From Paraburkholderia solitsugae (GTDB lineage Bacteria > Pseudomonadota > Gammaproteobacteria > Burkholderiales > Burkholderiaceae): a stretch of 64,000 nucleotides of DNA. The translations under genes and the position numbers were made by a program. The notes beneath the pieces are model-generated. The model did not search any database, was not told the DNA's origin, and saw nothing but the letters and a program-made list of their open reading frames with translations. The stretch covers positions 1 to 64,000 of the forward strand of contig NZ_WOEY01000127.1 of NCBI RefSeq assembly GCF_013177695.1. The letters run 5' to 3'. This document shows, piece after piece, positions 1 through 8,197 of the stretch (position 1 is its first letter; every line of letters starts with the position of its first letter).

Positions 1-29
1 GTCGAACTCGGCCGAGCCGAAAAAAACCG

Positions 30-62
30 AAAAAAAACCCGCCGGGGCGAACCTCGGCGGGT
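30..62 (-). terminator. Intrinsic terminator downstream of rplY
   Basis: An 11-bp GC-rich stem (left arm from position 37, right arm ending at 62, one G-T pair) closes a CGAA loop. On the minus strand it is followed by a T-run, seen as A's at 30-37 on the plus strand. It lies about 55 bases past the rplY stop codon. Confidence 0.8.
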
Positions 63-115
63 CACATCGACCGTTTCACAGAAACGGATCGAGAGGATTG
101 CTCGCTCAGTGCAGC

Positions 116-742
116 TTAAGCGGCCGGCTTTTCGCCTTCGCCTTCAGCAGCAGCAGCGGCGTCGCCTTCAGCGATTGCGCCAGCCGGGATCGTTGCCAAT
201 GCGACGACCGGGTTTTCTGCGTCAACGTGAGCAACCAGTGCCACGCCTGCCGGCAGGACGATGTCCTTAGCGTGCAGCGAGTGGCCCGCTTCGATCTTCA
301 CCAGGTCGACTTCGAGGAATTCCGGCAGTGCCGACGGCAGGCACTCGATTTCGATTTCGTTGAGGACGTGCGAGATCACCGCGCCCGACAGCTTCACTGC
401 CGGGTTGGTCTCCTGGTTCATGAAGTGCAGCGGCACCTTGGTGTGCAGCTTCTTCTTCGCGTCGACACGTTGGAAGTCCACGTGCAGCACGAGCTGACGG
501 AACGGGTGGTATTGCACGTCGCGCAGCAGAACCTGTTGCGACTTGCCTGCCACTTCCAATTCGAGGATCGACGAGTGGAAAACTTCTTTCTTCAGCGCGT
601 GCCAAAGTGCGTTGTGGTCCAGTTCGACCAATTGCGTTTCAGCACCAGCGCCATATACGATGCCCGGGGTCTTGCCCGAGATACGCAGGCGGCGGCTCGC
701 ACCCGTACCTTGCAAAGAACGCTCGAAAGCGACTACTTTCAT
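116..742 (-). CDS. rplY: 50S ribosomal protein L25 (long, Ctc/TL5-type)
   Basis: L25 binds 5S rRNA in the large ribosomal subunit. The 208-residue protein has the N-terminal L25 beta-barrel (about residues 1-95, opening MKVVAFERSLQGTGASRRLR) and the C-terminal TL5/CTC domain (about 100-180). An Ala/Glu-rich tail ends in GEKPAA. The short E. coli form lacks the second domain. The ATG at 742 is preferred over an upstream in-frame GTG at 760 because GGAG sits eight bases upstream of it and the family begins at this Met. It lies downstream of prs, as usual in Burkholderiales, with a structured leader between them. Confidence 0.95.
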   Translation of the reverse strand: MKVVAFERSLQGTGASRRLRISGKTPGIVYGAGAETQLVELDHNALWHALKKEVFHSSILELEVAGKSQQVLLRDVQYHPFRQLVLHVDFQRVDAKKKLHTKVPLHFMNQETNPAVKLSGAVISHVLNEIEIECLPSALPEFLEVDLVKIEAGHSLHAKDIVLPAGVALVAHVDAENPVVALATIPAGAIAEGDAAAAAEGEGEKPAA

Positions 743-778
743 TTTGAATCTCCAATGCACTGCCCGCGACCAGGCAGT

Positions 779-816
779 AAAAACGGGGCCTCCAAGCCGT
801 TATGGCTGAGGCCCCA
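779..816 (-). promoter_or_regulatory. Terminator-like hairpin in the prs-rplY gap / rplY leader
   Basis: Arms GGGGCCTC (786-793) and GAGGCCCC (809-816) pair, with further pairing inside (AGCC/GGCT). On the minus strand a G and then a T-run follow at 784-779. A second small hairpin (ACTGCC 759-764, GGCAGT 773-778) sits just before the rplY ribosome site. Only 36 bases separate the T-run from the rplY start, leaving no room for a promoter between. The element is therefore either the prs terminator or an attenuator inside the rplY leader. Confidence 0.55.
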
Positions 817-906
817 GAGCGATGGCACGAACCTTCGTTCGTTCATGCCAATTGTGCAAAAGCTCAGCGTGCGGTACTGCAACGCACACTGCGCCTTCGC
901 AAATAC

Positions 907-1863
907 TTAACTTTCAGCGAACAGCGACATCACCGAATCGCCGCGGCGAATCCGCGAGAACGTTTCGGCGAGCAGGCCGGCGCTGGTCAGCGAACGGATC
1001 TTGGCGCACGAGCGCGCTTCTTCGCCGAGCGGGATCGTATCGGTGACAACGAGTTCGTCGAGTGCCGAAGCTGCAATCCGCTCGCCTGCACCGCCCGACA
1101 GCACCGGGTGGGTGGCGTAAGCGAATACCTGCTTCGCACCGCGTTCCTTCAAAACCTGAGCTGCCTTGCAAAGCGTGCCTGCGGTGTCGACCATGTCGTC
1201 CATGATCACGCAGGTGCGGCCTTCGACTTCACCGATGATGTTCATCACTTCGGCAACGTTCGCCTTCGGGCGGCGTTTGTCGATGATCGCGAGATCGCAA
1301 TTCAGTTGCTTGGCCAATGCACGGGCACGCACCACGCCGCCGACGTCCGGCGAAACGACCAGCAGGTTCTCGTAGTTCTGCTTGCGCAGATCGCCGAGCA
1401 ACACGGGCGTAGCGTAGATATTGTCGACCGGGATGTCGAAGAAGCCTTGAATCTGGTCGGCGTGCAGATCCATCGTAATGATCCGCTCGACGCCGGCGAT
1501 TTCCAGCATGTTCGCCACGATCTTCGCCGAGATGGCGACGCGCGCCGAACGCGGGCGTCGATCTTGACGGGCATAACCGAAGTAGGGGATGGCTGCGGTG
1601 ATCCGGCCAGCGGATGCGCGCTTGAGCGCATCGACCATGATCATCAGTTCCATCAGATTGTCATTCGCCGGCGCGCAGGTGGACTGCAGGACGAAGACAT
1701 CCTTGCCACGCACGTTTTCCTGAATCTCGACCTGGATTTCACCGTCCGAGAAACGGCTAACCATTGCTTTGCCGAGGGGAATACCGAGGATATTGACGAC
1801 TTCCTGTGCAAGCGCGGGATTTGCGTTGCCAGTAAAAACCATCAGGCCGTCATGGCTGCTCAT
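907..1863 (-). CDS. prs: Ribose-phosphate pyrophosphokinase (PRPP synthetase)
   Basis: Transfers pyrophosphate from ATP to ribose 5-phosphate to give PRPP, the precursor of purines, pyrimidines, histidine, tryptophan and NAD. The 318-residue length matches class I enzymes. Visible motifs are the N-terminal phosphoribosyl-synthetase domain (SDGEIQVEI), the metal-binding segment MDLHADQIQGFF, and the PRPP-binding loop CVIMDDMVDTAGT near residue 220. It starts with ATG at 1863 and lies between tRNA-Gln and rplY on the same strand. A cytosolic hexameric enzyme is expected. Confidence 0.97.
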   Translation of the reverse strand: MSSHDGLMVFTGNANPALAQEVVNILGIPLGKAMVSRFSDGEIQVEIQENVRGKDVFVLQSTCAPANDNLMELMIMVDALKRASAGRITAAIPYFGYARQDRRPRSARVAISAKIVANMLEIAGVERIITMDLHADQIQGFFDIPVDNIYATPVLLGDLRKQNYENLLVVSPDVGGVVRARALAKQLNCDLAIIDKRRPKANVAEVMNIIGEVEGRTCVIMDDMVDTAGTLCKAAQVLKERGAKQVFAYATHPVLSGGAGERIAASALDELVVTDTIPLGEEARSCAKIRSLTSAGLLAETFSRIRRGDSVMSLFAES

Positions 1864-1908
1864 CGTGCACCTACTTCAGGCTGGGGGCGAGGGAAATGCG
1901 AGAAATTT

Positions 1909-1985
1909 TGGCAGGGGAGGAAGGAGTCGAACCTTCGAATGCCGGAATCAAAATCCGGTGCCTTAACCAACTTGGCGACTCCCCT
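1909..1985 (-). tRNA. tRNA-Gln (anticodon TTG)
   Basis: On the minus strand the acceptor 5' strand AGGGGAG pairs with CTCCCCT. D, anticodon and T arms are intact; the anticodon stem CCGGA/TCCGG encloses loop bases with TTG, and the T loop is TTCGACT. The discriminator is G, and the 3' CCA is encoded (plus-strand TGG at 1909-1911). The length is 77 with CCA. It lies between ispE and prs, the standard Burkholderiales position. Confidence 0.95.
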
Positions 1986-2036
1986 ACACTAACTTTGAGC
2001 TTCACCGAACGAGGGAACGTTCGACGAGGCAAAACT

Positions 2037-2918
2037 TTATGACGCGAAAGTAAAGAGTGGATGCTGATCGAGGCCTGCAGTCACTGCGCTGTTCCATTCG
2101 GCTGGCAGTTTGGCTTGCACCGCTTCTGCTTCAGCTTTACTACGGAACGCTGCAAATACACTTGCACCTGATCCAGACATCCGCGCTGGTGCGACGTTTT
2201 CAAACCATCGCAGCACTTGCGCTACTTCCGCGTATTTTCCCACGACCACCTGCTGCATGTCATTGCGGCCGAAACTTTCTGGCCATTCAGTGTTGCAGCT
2301 AAGTTCTGCAGGAAAGTCCGTAATTATGAGGGGTTTCGAATCTCTTGTCAACGCTTTTTCGGAAAAAATCGCTGCAGTTGGAACCTGAACCCTCGGCGTC
2401 ACTACTAGGAAATGGCGCGGCGGCAATTGTACAACGACTAAAGCCTCTCCGACACCCTCTGCGAACGCATTTTTCCCAAAAATAAAAAACGGCACGTCGG
2501 CACCGAGCTTCAAGGCCAACGCTTGCAGTTCAAGGCGCGGCAAATCGAGCTTCCAGAGACGGTTTAGCGCGAGCAGTGTGGTGGCCGCATCGGAACTGCC
2601 GCCGCCGAGGCCCGCGCCCATCGGCAGGCGCTTCTCGATTTCGATATCGACACCCGCGGGCGAGCCCGTATGCGCCTTCAGGAGCGTTGCTGCGCGCACG
2701 GTGAGGTCGTGTTCCGGCGGCACGTCGGCGATCTCGGTGCTGCGCGTGATGAGTCCGTCGTCGCGCCGCTTGAAATGCAGCGTGTCGCCCCAGTCGAGCA
2801 ACTGGAAGACGGTTTGCAGCGTGTGATAGCCGTCCGGCCGACGGCCGGTGATGTGCAGGAAGAGGTTGAGTTTCGCTGGCGCGAGACAATCGCGCAGTGA
2901 ATCGGTCGTTTCAATCAT
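2037..2918 (-). CDS. ispE: 4-diphosphocytidyl-2-C-methyl-D-erythritol kinase
   Basis: Phosphorylates CDP-ME with ATP in the MEP isoprenoid pathway. The 293-residue protein is a GHMP kinase: the substrate motif PAKLNLFL lies at residues 14-21, the glycine-rich ATP loop PMGAGLGGGSSDAA at about 99-112, and the C-terminal GHMP motif MSGSGASVFAAF near 250. The ATG at 2918 fits the family start. It lies between lolB and tRNA-Gln on the same strand, as in most Burkholderia. Its 3' half has slightly lower GC than its neighbours, but no break in the frame is seen. Confidence 0.95.
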   Translation of the reverse strand: MIETTDSLRDCLAPAKLNLFLHITGRRPDGYHTLQTVFQLLDWGDTLHFKRRDDGLITRSTEIADVPPEHDLTVRAATLLKAHTGSPAGVDIEIEKRLPMGAGLGGGSSDAATTLLALNRLWKLDLPRLELQALALKLGADVPFFIFGKNAFAEGVGEALVVVQLPPRHFLVVTPRVQVPTAAIFSEKALTRDSKPLIITDFPAELSCNTEWPESFGRNDMQQVVVGKYAEVAQVLRWFENVAPARMSGSGASVFAAFRSKAEAEAVQAKLPAEWNSAVTAGLDQHPLFTFAS

Positions 2919-2983
2919 GAGTCAGGGCTACATGCGCCATAGCGGCGCCGAAGAAGCGGCAAGGGGTGTGCGAACAGGCGCGA

Positions 2984-3616
2984 CTACTGATCCAGCACGA
3001 GCTTGATATTGATCGGCGGTTCCGAACGGGCCAGGTTCACGCGCTTCACGCCGGTTGCTGGGGCATCGGCATACGCCAGGTAGTCGATCGTCCAGCCGTC
3101 CTGCGTGATCTGCTTCAGCCGCGAAGGCTGCTCCGCATCCTGCTCGGTCCTGGCGCGCGAAGTCGGCGCCGGCGAAGGCTGTAGCCAGTAGCGCAGCCCT
3201 TCGATCGGCAGCGCGAAGCCGAGCGCGTTCTGCATCAGCGTGGAGACGTTGTCGGCGGTGAGCGGTTGGCGGTTCGGCAGTTCGAGCGTGGCGGAAGCCG
3301 GCGACGAAGTCACGACCGCCAGCGTCTGGCCGAGCGGATTGCGCAATTGCACTGTGACCGTGTCACCCGTTTCCTGCCAGGTGAAGTTGCCATAGGCATT
3401 GCGCTGCTGGCCGTTCTGATCGTCGTACTGGATCGCGAAACGGCCTTGATAAGCACGCGTGGTCTGCGCTGTGACGGATGTCGCCGCATTCGACGTAGAC
3501 GGCCCCTGCGGCTTCACCGATGCACAACCGGCCAACGCGACAACCGCTGCCGCTACGAATCCGAGCGCCGCGCCACGCGGCGCCCGGGGAAAGGAGATCA
3601 AGCGGGAAAGACGCAT
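2984..3616 (-). CDS. lolB: Outer-membrane lipoprotein receptor LolB
   Basis: Accepts lipoproteins from the periplasmic chaperone LolA and inserts them into the inner leaflet of the outer membrane. The 210-residue precursor has a signal peptide ending in a lipobox LAGC (Cys about residue 31), with Ala-Ser after the Cys, compatible with outer-membrane sorting. The mature domain contains YQGRFAIQYDDQNGQQRNAYG and WQETGDTVTVQLRNPLGQ, matching the LolB fold. The ATG at 3616 shares its A with the TGA of the upstream TPR gene (TGATG), which indicates translational coupling. ispE follows 65 bases downstream. Confidence 0.9.
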   Translation of the reverse strand: MRLSRLISFPRAPRGAALGFVAAAVVALAGCASVKPQGPSTSNAATSVTAQTTRAYQGRFAIQYDDQNGQQRNAYGNFTWQETGDTVTVQLRNPLGQTLAVVTSSPASATLELPNRQPLTADNVSTLMQNALGFALPIEGLRYWLQPSPAPTSRARTEQDAEQPSRLKQITQDGWTIDYLAYADAPATGVKRVNLARSEPPINIKLVLDQ

Positions 3617-5457
3617 CAAAGATCGTTTACCTGAAGACGTTGCAGCGTTTTAACCAGCGTGTCGTTGTCCGGTTCGAGCTTGCGCGCGTCGCGGAAGGCG
3701 GCGCGGGCCTGATCCTGCGCGCCGGTTTTCCACAACACTTCGCCGAGGTGCGCGCCGATTTCGGCGTTCGGCTGCAGGTCGTACGCTTTGCGCAGCAACT
3801 TGATTGCATCCGACGTATCGCCCATCCGGTATTTGACCCAGCCGACGCTGTCCATGATGAACGCGTCGTTCGGCGCCAGCGACGAGGCCTTTTCGATCAG
3901 CTTGTCCGCTTCCGCGAGGCGCTGATTGCGATCGGCCAGCGAATAGCCGAGCGCGTTGTACGCCTGCGGGTTGTCTGGCTGCGTCTGGATCAGCTTGCGC
4001 AGTTGCGCTTCCATGATGTCGTAATGGCCGTTCTTTTCGGCGGCCATGGCGTAGTCGTAGGTGAGATCGGGATCGTCGGGGAAGTTTGCGGTAGCGTCTT
4101 GCAGGCGCGCTTCCGCCTCCGGGTAGCGCTTCGCGTCGAACAGAATGGCCGCGTCGGTGCGTGCAATCAGCGCCTGGTCACGTGGATCGGGCGCCTGCAG
4201 GCCGGCCAGCAGCTTGCGCGCGTCTTCAGTCTTGCCCTGCTTGGCGAGCAATTGCGCACGCGTGATCTGCGCCGGCACGTATTGCTGGCTTGCCGGTGAA
4301 ATCTTGTTCAGCCAGTCGCTCGCCGCGGCTTCGTTCTTCTGTTCGAGCGACAGTTGCGCAAGATAGATATACGCCTGGCCCGGATCGGCGCCCGGCGTCT
4401 TTTCAGCTTGCTGCGCATACTGCGTGAGGTAGGTCTGCGCGTCGTTGAAATTCTTCTGCTGAATCTTGATCAGCGCGAGCGCCATCAACGGCGTGAGCTC
4501 ACTCGCGTTGTTCTTGTGCATGACCTCGAACTGCTTCTGCGCGTCGTCCAGACGGTCGCTCGCGAGATACATCTGCGCGAGCGCGAGACGTGCGTCATGC
4601 GATTTCGGATTCTGCTGCACGTACTTTTCGAGCGATGCGATGCCTTCCGCGCGCTCCTCCGGGCCCATCTGCGACAGCGTCAGCGCGGCCGGCAAATAGT
4701 CCGGTTTGAGCGTGAGCGCCTGTTCGAGCGACTTGCGCGCGCCCGGCGCGTCGTCCGAAACGAGCTGCTGGCGCGCGATGGCCAGCTGCGCCTCCGGCCG
4801 GTTCAGGTCGTTCTTCAGCAGGTCTTGCAGCACATGCAAGCCGCCAATCCGGTTCGGACCGCGCGAGAGCAGCAGTTGCAGCGCCAGAATCGCGCTGCCG
4901 CGGTTATCTGCGGGCACTTTCGCGAGTTCACGGGCGAGGATCGGCGCGGCGTCGTCAGGCTTGCCGGACAGCACGAGCAGTGACGCGTCGAGTTGAGCGG
5001 CCCGTTCCGAATCCGGCGCATACTGCTGCCACAATTGCGCGGCGGCCAACGCGTCCGACGGGCTTTGCGCGGCCAGCGCGATTTCCGTGGCGCGTTGCGC
5101 CATGCGCGGATCATGCGTGTCGCGCGCGAGCGCGAGGTAGGTCTGGTAGGCGGGCGCCGGCTGGTCGCGTTGCAAGGCGACTTCAGCGGCGAGCACCTGG
5201 AATACGATCTGGCTGGACAGAGGCACGCCCGGCAGAGACTTCTGGTCTTCTGCCGTCGCCGGGCCGAGCGGGTCCGGCAGGGTGACGGACGTGTCATCCG
5301 AGTCTGGCGATGGGTCCTGCGCGTGCGCGGGCACGGCAGCCAGGGCCCAGACGGCGAGCGCGGCGGCACCGAGCATGCGGCGAGCGGATACGGCGTGCGG
5401 CACGCGGGATGCGCTAGCCGGGCGCTTCGAAAACAGCTTCACGAAGGACAAGTTCAT
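3616..5457 (-). CDS. Exported tetratricopeptide-repeat protein
   Basis: A 613-residue protein with a signal peptide (hydrophobic stretch LGAAALAVWALAAVPAHA, predicted cut before QDPSP), then a long series of TPR-like helical repeats to the C-terminus. Clear TPR signatures lie near residues 510-600 (NALGYSLADR, DSVGWVKYRMGDTSDAIKLL, EIGAHLGEVLWKTG). The ATG at 5457 gives an intact signal peptide; the frame stays open upstream to about 5526 without a signal. It is coupled to lolB by TGATG and divergent from mutM. The conserved link to lolB suggests an envelope assembly or scaffolding role, but the substrate is unknown. Confidence 0.85.
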   Translation of the reverse strand: MNLSFVKLFSKRPASASRVPHAVSARRMLGAAALAVWALAAVPAHAQDPSPDSDDTSVTLPDPLGPATAEDQKSLPGVPLSSQIVFQVLAAEVALQRDQPAPAYQTYLALARDTHDPRMAQRATEIALAAQSPSDALAAAQLWQQYAPDSERAAQLDASLLVLSGKPDDAAPILARELAKVPADNRGSAILALQLLLSRGPNRIGGLHVLQDLLKNDLNRPEAQLAIARQQLVSDDAPGARKSLEQALTLKPDYLPAALTLSQMGPEERAEGIASLEKYVQQNPKSHDARLALAQMYLASDRLDDAQKQFEVMHKNNASELTPLMALALIKIQQKNFNDAQTYLTQYAQQAEKTPGADPGQAYIYLAQLSLEQKNEAAASDWLNKISPASQQYVPAQITRAQLLAKQGKTEDARKLLAGLQAPDPRDQALIARTDAAILFDAKRYPEAEARLQDATANFPDDPDLTYDYAMAAEKNGHYDIMEAQLRKLIQTQPDNPQAYNALGYSLADRNQRLAEADKLIEKASSLAPNDAFIMDSVGWVKYRMGDTSDAIKLLRKAYDLQPNAEIGAHLGEVLWKTGAQDQARAAFRDARKLEPDNDTLVKTLQRLQVNDL

Positions 5458-5544
5458 GGAAATCCGTTCAATGTTTCGGACGATTGTAACGCGCTCGCTA
5501 CAATACGCGCACAACCAACGACGCAAGTTGCAGACCAGTTAGAC

Positions 5545-6375
5545 ATGCCAGAGCTGCCAGAAGTTGAGGTTACCCGAAGGGGAATTGAACCGTATGTGTC
5601 CGGCCGCAAGGTTGAACGCGTCGATGTACGCACGCCCGCGCTGCGTTGGCCGATTCCGGCGGACCTTGCGAAAACCTTGCGCGGTAGCGTGGTGCGCAAG
5701 GTCGAGCGGCGGGGCAAGTATCTGCTGTTCGAAATCGACGCCGGCTGGTTCATTGTGCATCTCGGCATGACCGGCACGCTGCGTGTGCTGCGTCATGTGC
5801 CGCAGCCACCGGCCGCGGCAAAACACGATCACATCGACTGGATTTTCGACGAGTTCATTTTGCGCTATCGCGATCCGCGGCGCTTCGGCGCGGTGCTGTG
5901 GCACCCGCGTGAAGCCGGCGACGTGCTCGAGCATCCGCTGCTCGCGGGCCTCGGTGTCGAGCCGTTTTCGCCGGCATTCTCCGGCGCGTTGATGCACCGG
6001 CTCACGCGCGGGCGCAAGGTGTCGGTGAAGCAGGCGTTGCTGGCGGGGGAGATCGTGGTCGGCGTGGGTAATATCTATGCGTCCGAAAGCCTTTTTCGCG
6101 CGGGTATCCGGCCCACCACCGCGGCGGGCCGCGTCTCGCTCGTGCGCTACGATTTGCTGGCGGACGCTGTGCGCATCACGCTCGCCGCAGCGATCGAAAA
6201 GGGCGGCAGCACGTTGCGCGATTTTGTCGGCAGCGATGGCGAAAGCGGTTACTTCCAGCTCGACTATTTCGTCTATGATCGCGCGGGGCTGCCATGCCGC
6301 GTGTGTGGAACGCCGATCAAACAGATCGTGCAGGGGCAGCGTTCTACGTACTTCTGTCCCACCTGCCAGCGCTAA
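5545..6375 (+). CDS. mutM: Formamidopyrimidine-DNA glycosylase (Fpg/MutM)
   Basis: Excises 8-oxoguanine and formamidopyrimidines from DNA and nicks the abasic site. The 276-residue protein starts MPELPEVEVTRRG; after Met removal Pro2 is the Schiff-base nucleophile and Glu3 is catalytic. The middle domain carries the H2TH helices (GRKVSVKQALLAGEIVVGVG) and the C-terminus a zinc finger (C-x2-C-x16-C-x2-C) ending at the last residues. The ATG at 5545 is fixed by the obligatory N-terminal Pro-Glu. mutY follows after 7 bases, which pairs two enzymes of the GO repair pathway. Confidence 0.97.
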   Translation: MPELPEVEVTRRGIEPYVSGRKVERVDVRTPALRWPIPADLAKTLRGSVVRKVERRGKYLLFEIDAGWFIVHLGMTGTLRVLRHVPQPPAAAKHDHIDWIFDEFILRYRDPRRFGAVLWHPREAGDVLEHPLLAGLGVEPFSPAFSGALMHRLTRGRKVSVKQALLAGEIVVGVGNIYASESLFRAGIRPTTAAGRVSLVRYDLLADAVRITLAAAIEKGGSTLRDFVGSDGESGYFQLDYFVYDRAGLPCRVCGTPIKQIVQGQRSTYFCPTCQR

Positions 6376-6382
6376 ATATTCA

Positions 6383-7498
6383 ATGCCTTCTCGTCTAAGC
6401 CCGTCTGCCCCGTCCGCTGCGCCTGCTTTTCCCGTCATGTCTGATTTTTCCGCGCGGTTGATTGCGTGGCAGCGCCAGCATGGCCGTCATGACCTGCCAT
6501 GGCAGAACACGCGCGACCCATATCGCATCTGGCTGTCGGAAATCATGCTGCAGCAGACCCAGGTATCGACGGTGATTCCGTACTACGCAAAGTTTCTTGC
6601 GCGTTGTCCGGATGTTGCCTCGCTCGCCGCCGCGCCGGCTGACGACGTGATGGCGTTGTGGGCCGGCCTCGGCTATTACTCGCGCGCACGCAATCTGCAC
6701 CGTTGCGCGCAGGTGGTGGTCGAGCAGCATGGCGGCGCGTTCCCCGCTTCGGCCGACGAACTCGCGGAATTGCCGGGTATCGGCCGCTCGACTGCGGCGG
6801 CGATCGCCTCTTTCGCGTTCGGCGCGCGCGCGACGATTCTCGACGGCAACGTGAAGCGCGTGTTGGCGCGGGTTTTCGGCGTCGACGGTTTTCCGGGGGA
6901 AAAGAAAGTCGAGAACGCGATGTGGACGCTGGCGGAATCGTTGCTGCCGTCCAACGCAACGGACGACGACGTCAGTGCATACACGCAAGGCCTGATGGAC
7001 CTCGGCGCAACCTTGTGTGTGCGCGGCAAGCCGGACTGCCTGCGCTGCCCGTTCGCCGCCGACTGCGTGGCCAACGTGACCGGACGTCAGCGTGAACTGC
7101 CCACGGCACGACCGAAGAAAGCGGTGCCGACGCGCCGCACATGGATGCTGGTGCTGCGCGACGGCAACGCCGTGATGCTGGAAAAGCGTCCGCCTTCAGG
7201 CATCTGGGGCGGCTTGTGGAGTCTGCCTGAAGCGGCCGACGAAGCCGCGCTTGCCGAGCGTGCGCGCACCTTCGGTGGCGACGGAGCGGTTTCGCCGCTC
7301 GCGCCGCTTACGCACGTCTTCACGCATTTCAAGCTGGATATCGAGCCGCGGCTCGCTGAGCTGGATCGCGGTGTGGGCGCATTAGTTGCCGCAGGCGACG
7401 CGGACACCGCATGGGTCGCATTAAACGATCTCGACTCGTTCGGTGTGCCCGCGCCGGTGCGCAAGCTACTGGATAGTTTGCACGGCTCGCTGCTCTAG
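6383..7498 (+). CDS. mutY: A/G-specific adenine DNA glycosylase MutY
   Basis: Removes adenine mispaired with 8-oxoguanine. In the 371-residue frame, catalytic Glu lies in EIMLQQTQV (about residue 53), the helix-hairpin-helix is LPGIGRSTAAAI, and catalytic Asp is in ILDGNVKRVLAR. The iron-sulfur cluster ligands are C-x6-C-x2-C-x5-C (CVRGKPDCLRC onward). A C-terminal Nudix-like domain recognises 8-oxoG. Two starts are possible: ATG 6383, seven bases after mutM, or ATG 6437 (MSDFSARL), where family similarity begins. Neither has a strong ribosome site. It is co-transcribed with mutM. Confidence 0.95.
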   Translation: MPSRLSPSAPSAAPAFPVMSDFSARLIAWQRQHGRHDLPWQNTRDPYRIWLSEIMLQQTQVSTVIPYYAKFLARCPDVASLAAAPADDVMALWAGLGYYSRARNLHRCAQVVVEQHGGAFPASADELAELPGIGRSTAAAIASFAFGARATILDGNVKRVLARVFGVDGFPGEKKVENAMWTLAESLLPSNATDDDVSAYTQGLMDLGATLCVRGKPDCLRCPFAADCVANVTGRQRELPTARPKKAVPTRRTWMLVLRDGNAVMLEKRPPSGIWGGLWSLPEAADEAALAERARTFGGDGAVSPLAPLTHVFTHFKLDIEPRLAELDRGVGALVAAGDADTAWVALNDLDSFGVPAPVRKLLDSLHGSLL

Positions 7499-7525
7499 CC
7501 AACGCCGAGCAAAAAGCACGTCAAA

Positions 7526-8158
7526 TCAAAGCAACTGATGCTGCTGCATATAGTGATGAACCACGTCGATTCGCGCGCCGGCGTCCTGCAACTCCATCAG
7601 TTTTTGCCTTGCACGAAGGGCGATGGGCAACACTTCCGCGAGCCGGTTCGACACCCATGACGGATCTTCCAGTCTGAACGGTTCCGCGAACGGCAAGCTG
7701 TCAGGGTCGCGTTCGCGGATCGTTGCGATGATCCGTTCGAGCACTTCCGCGCATGCGCCGAATTTGGCCAGTTGCTCATTGCCCTCGAGCGGTATGTCTT
7801 CCCCGAGCGGCTCCGCCATGCCGACCAGCAAGCCGCTACTCTCCACGCGATGCGACAGCAGGCGAAACCGCCGCGTGCCGCGCGCCCGAATCAGCAGCAT
7901 GCCGAAGGCTTCGACATCGCACTCTTCGATTTCGGCGAGACAGCCAATTGCTTCGGGCACCGAAGGCTCTTGCTCGCGCGCCACTTCCGCGCCGCTTTTC
8001 AGCAGACACACGCCGAACGGCGTTTTTTCACGCAGACAGTCGCGCGCCATATCGAGGTAGCGCGCTTCGAAGATTTTCAGCGGCAGCAGTCCGTCGGGGA
8101 ACAACACCGTATGCAGCGGAAACAGCGGCACATCGGCAAGCACAGTAGAAGAAGACAT
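7526..8158 (-). CDS. Lon substrate-binding (LON) domain protein
   Basis: A 210-residue protein consisting of the N-terminal LON domain without AAA+ or protease domains. The characteristic opening VPLFPLHTVLFPDGLLPLKI is followed by FEARYLDMARDCL and later GTRRFRLL. Such stand-alone proteins resemble the substrate-recognition part of Lon; their function in bacteria is not established. It is a minus-strand gene 40 bases after rapZ, probably the last gene of the rpoN/hprK/rapZ run. Its 3' end faces mutY. Confidence 0.88.
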   Translation of the reverse strand: MSSSTVLADVPLFPLHTVLFPDGLLPLKIFEARYLDMARDCLREKTPFGVCLLKSGAEVAREQEPSVPEAIGCLAEIEECDVEAFGMLLIRARGTRRFRLLSHRVESSGLLVGMAEPLGEDIPLEGNEQLAKFGACAEVLERIIATIRERDPDSLPFAEPFRLEDPSWVSNRLAEVLPIALRARQKLMELQDAGARIDVVHHYMQQHQLL

Positions 8159-8197
8159 GGCGCAACGCTTCGAGTTGAGGCCGCGCGATGCGGCCGG

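Noticed and set aside
802..1992. Long plus-strand open frame (396 codons) across prs and tRNA-Gln
   Set aside because: It is antisense to prs and runs through a tRNA gene; its sequence is His/Arg/Asp-rich as expected from the opposite strand of a GC-rich gene.
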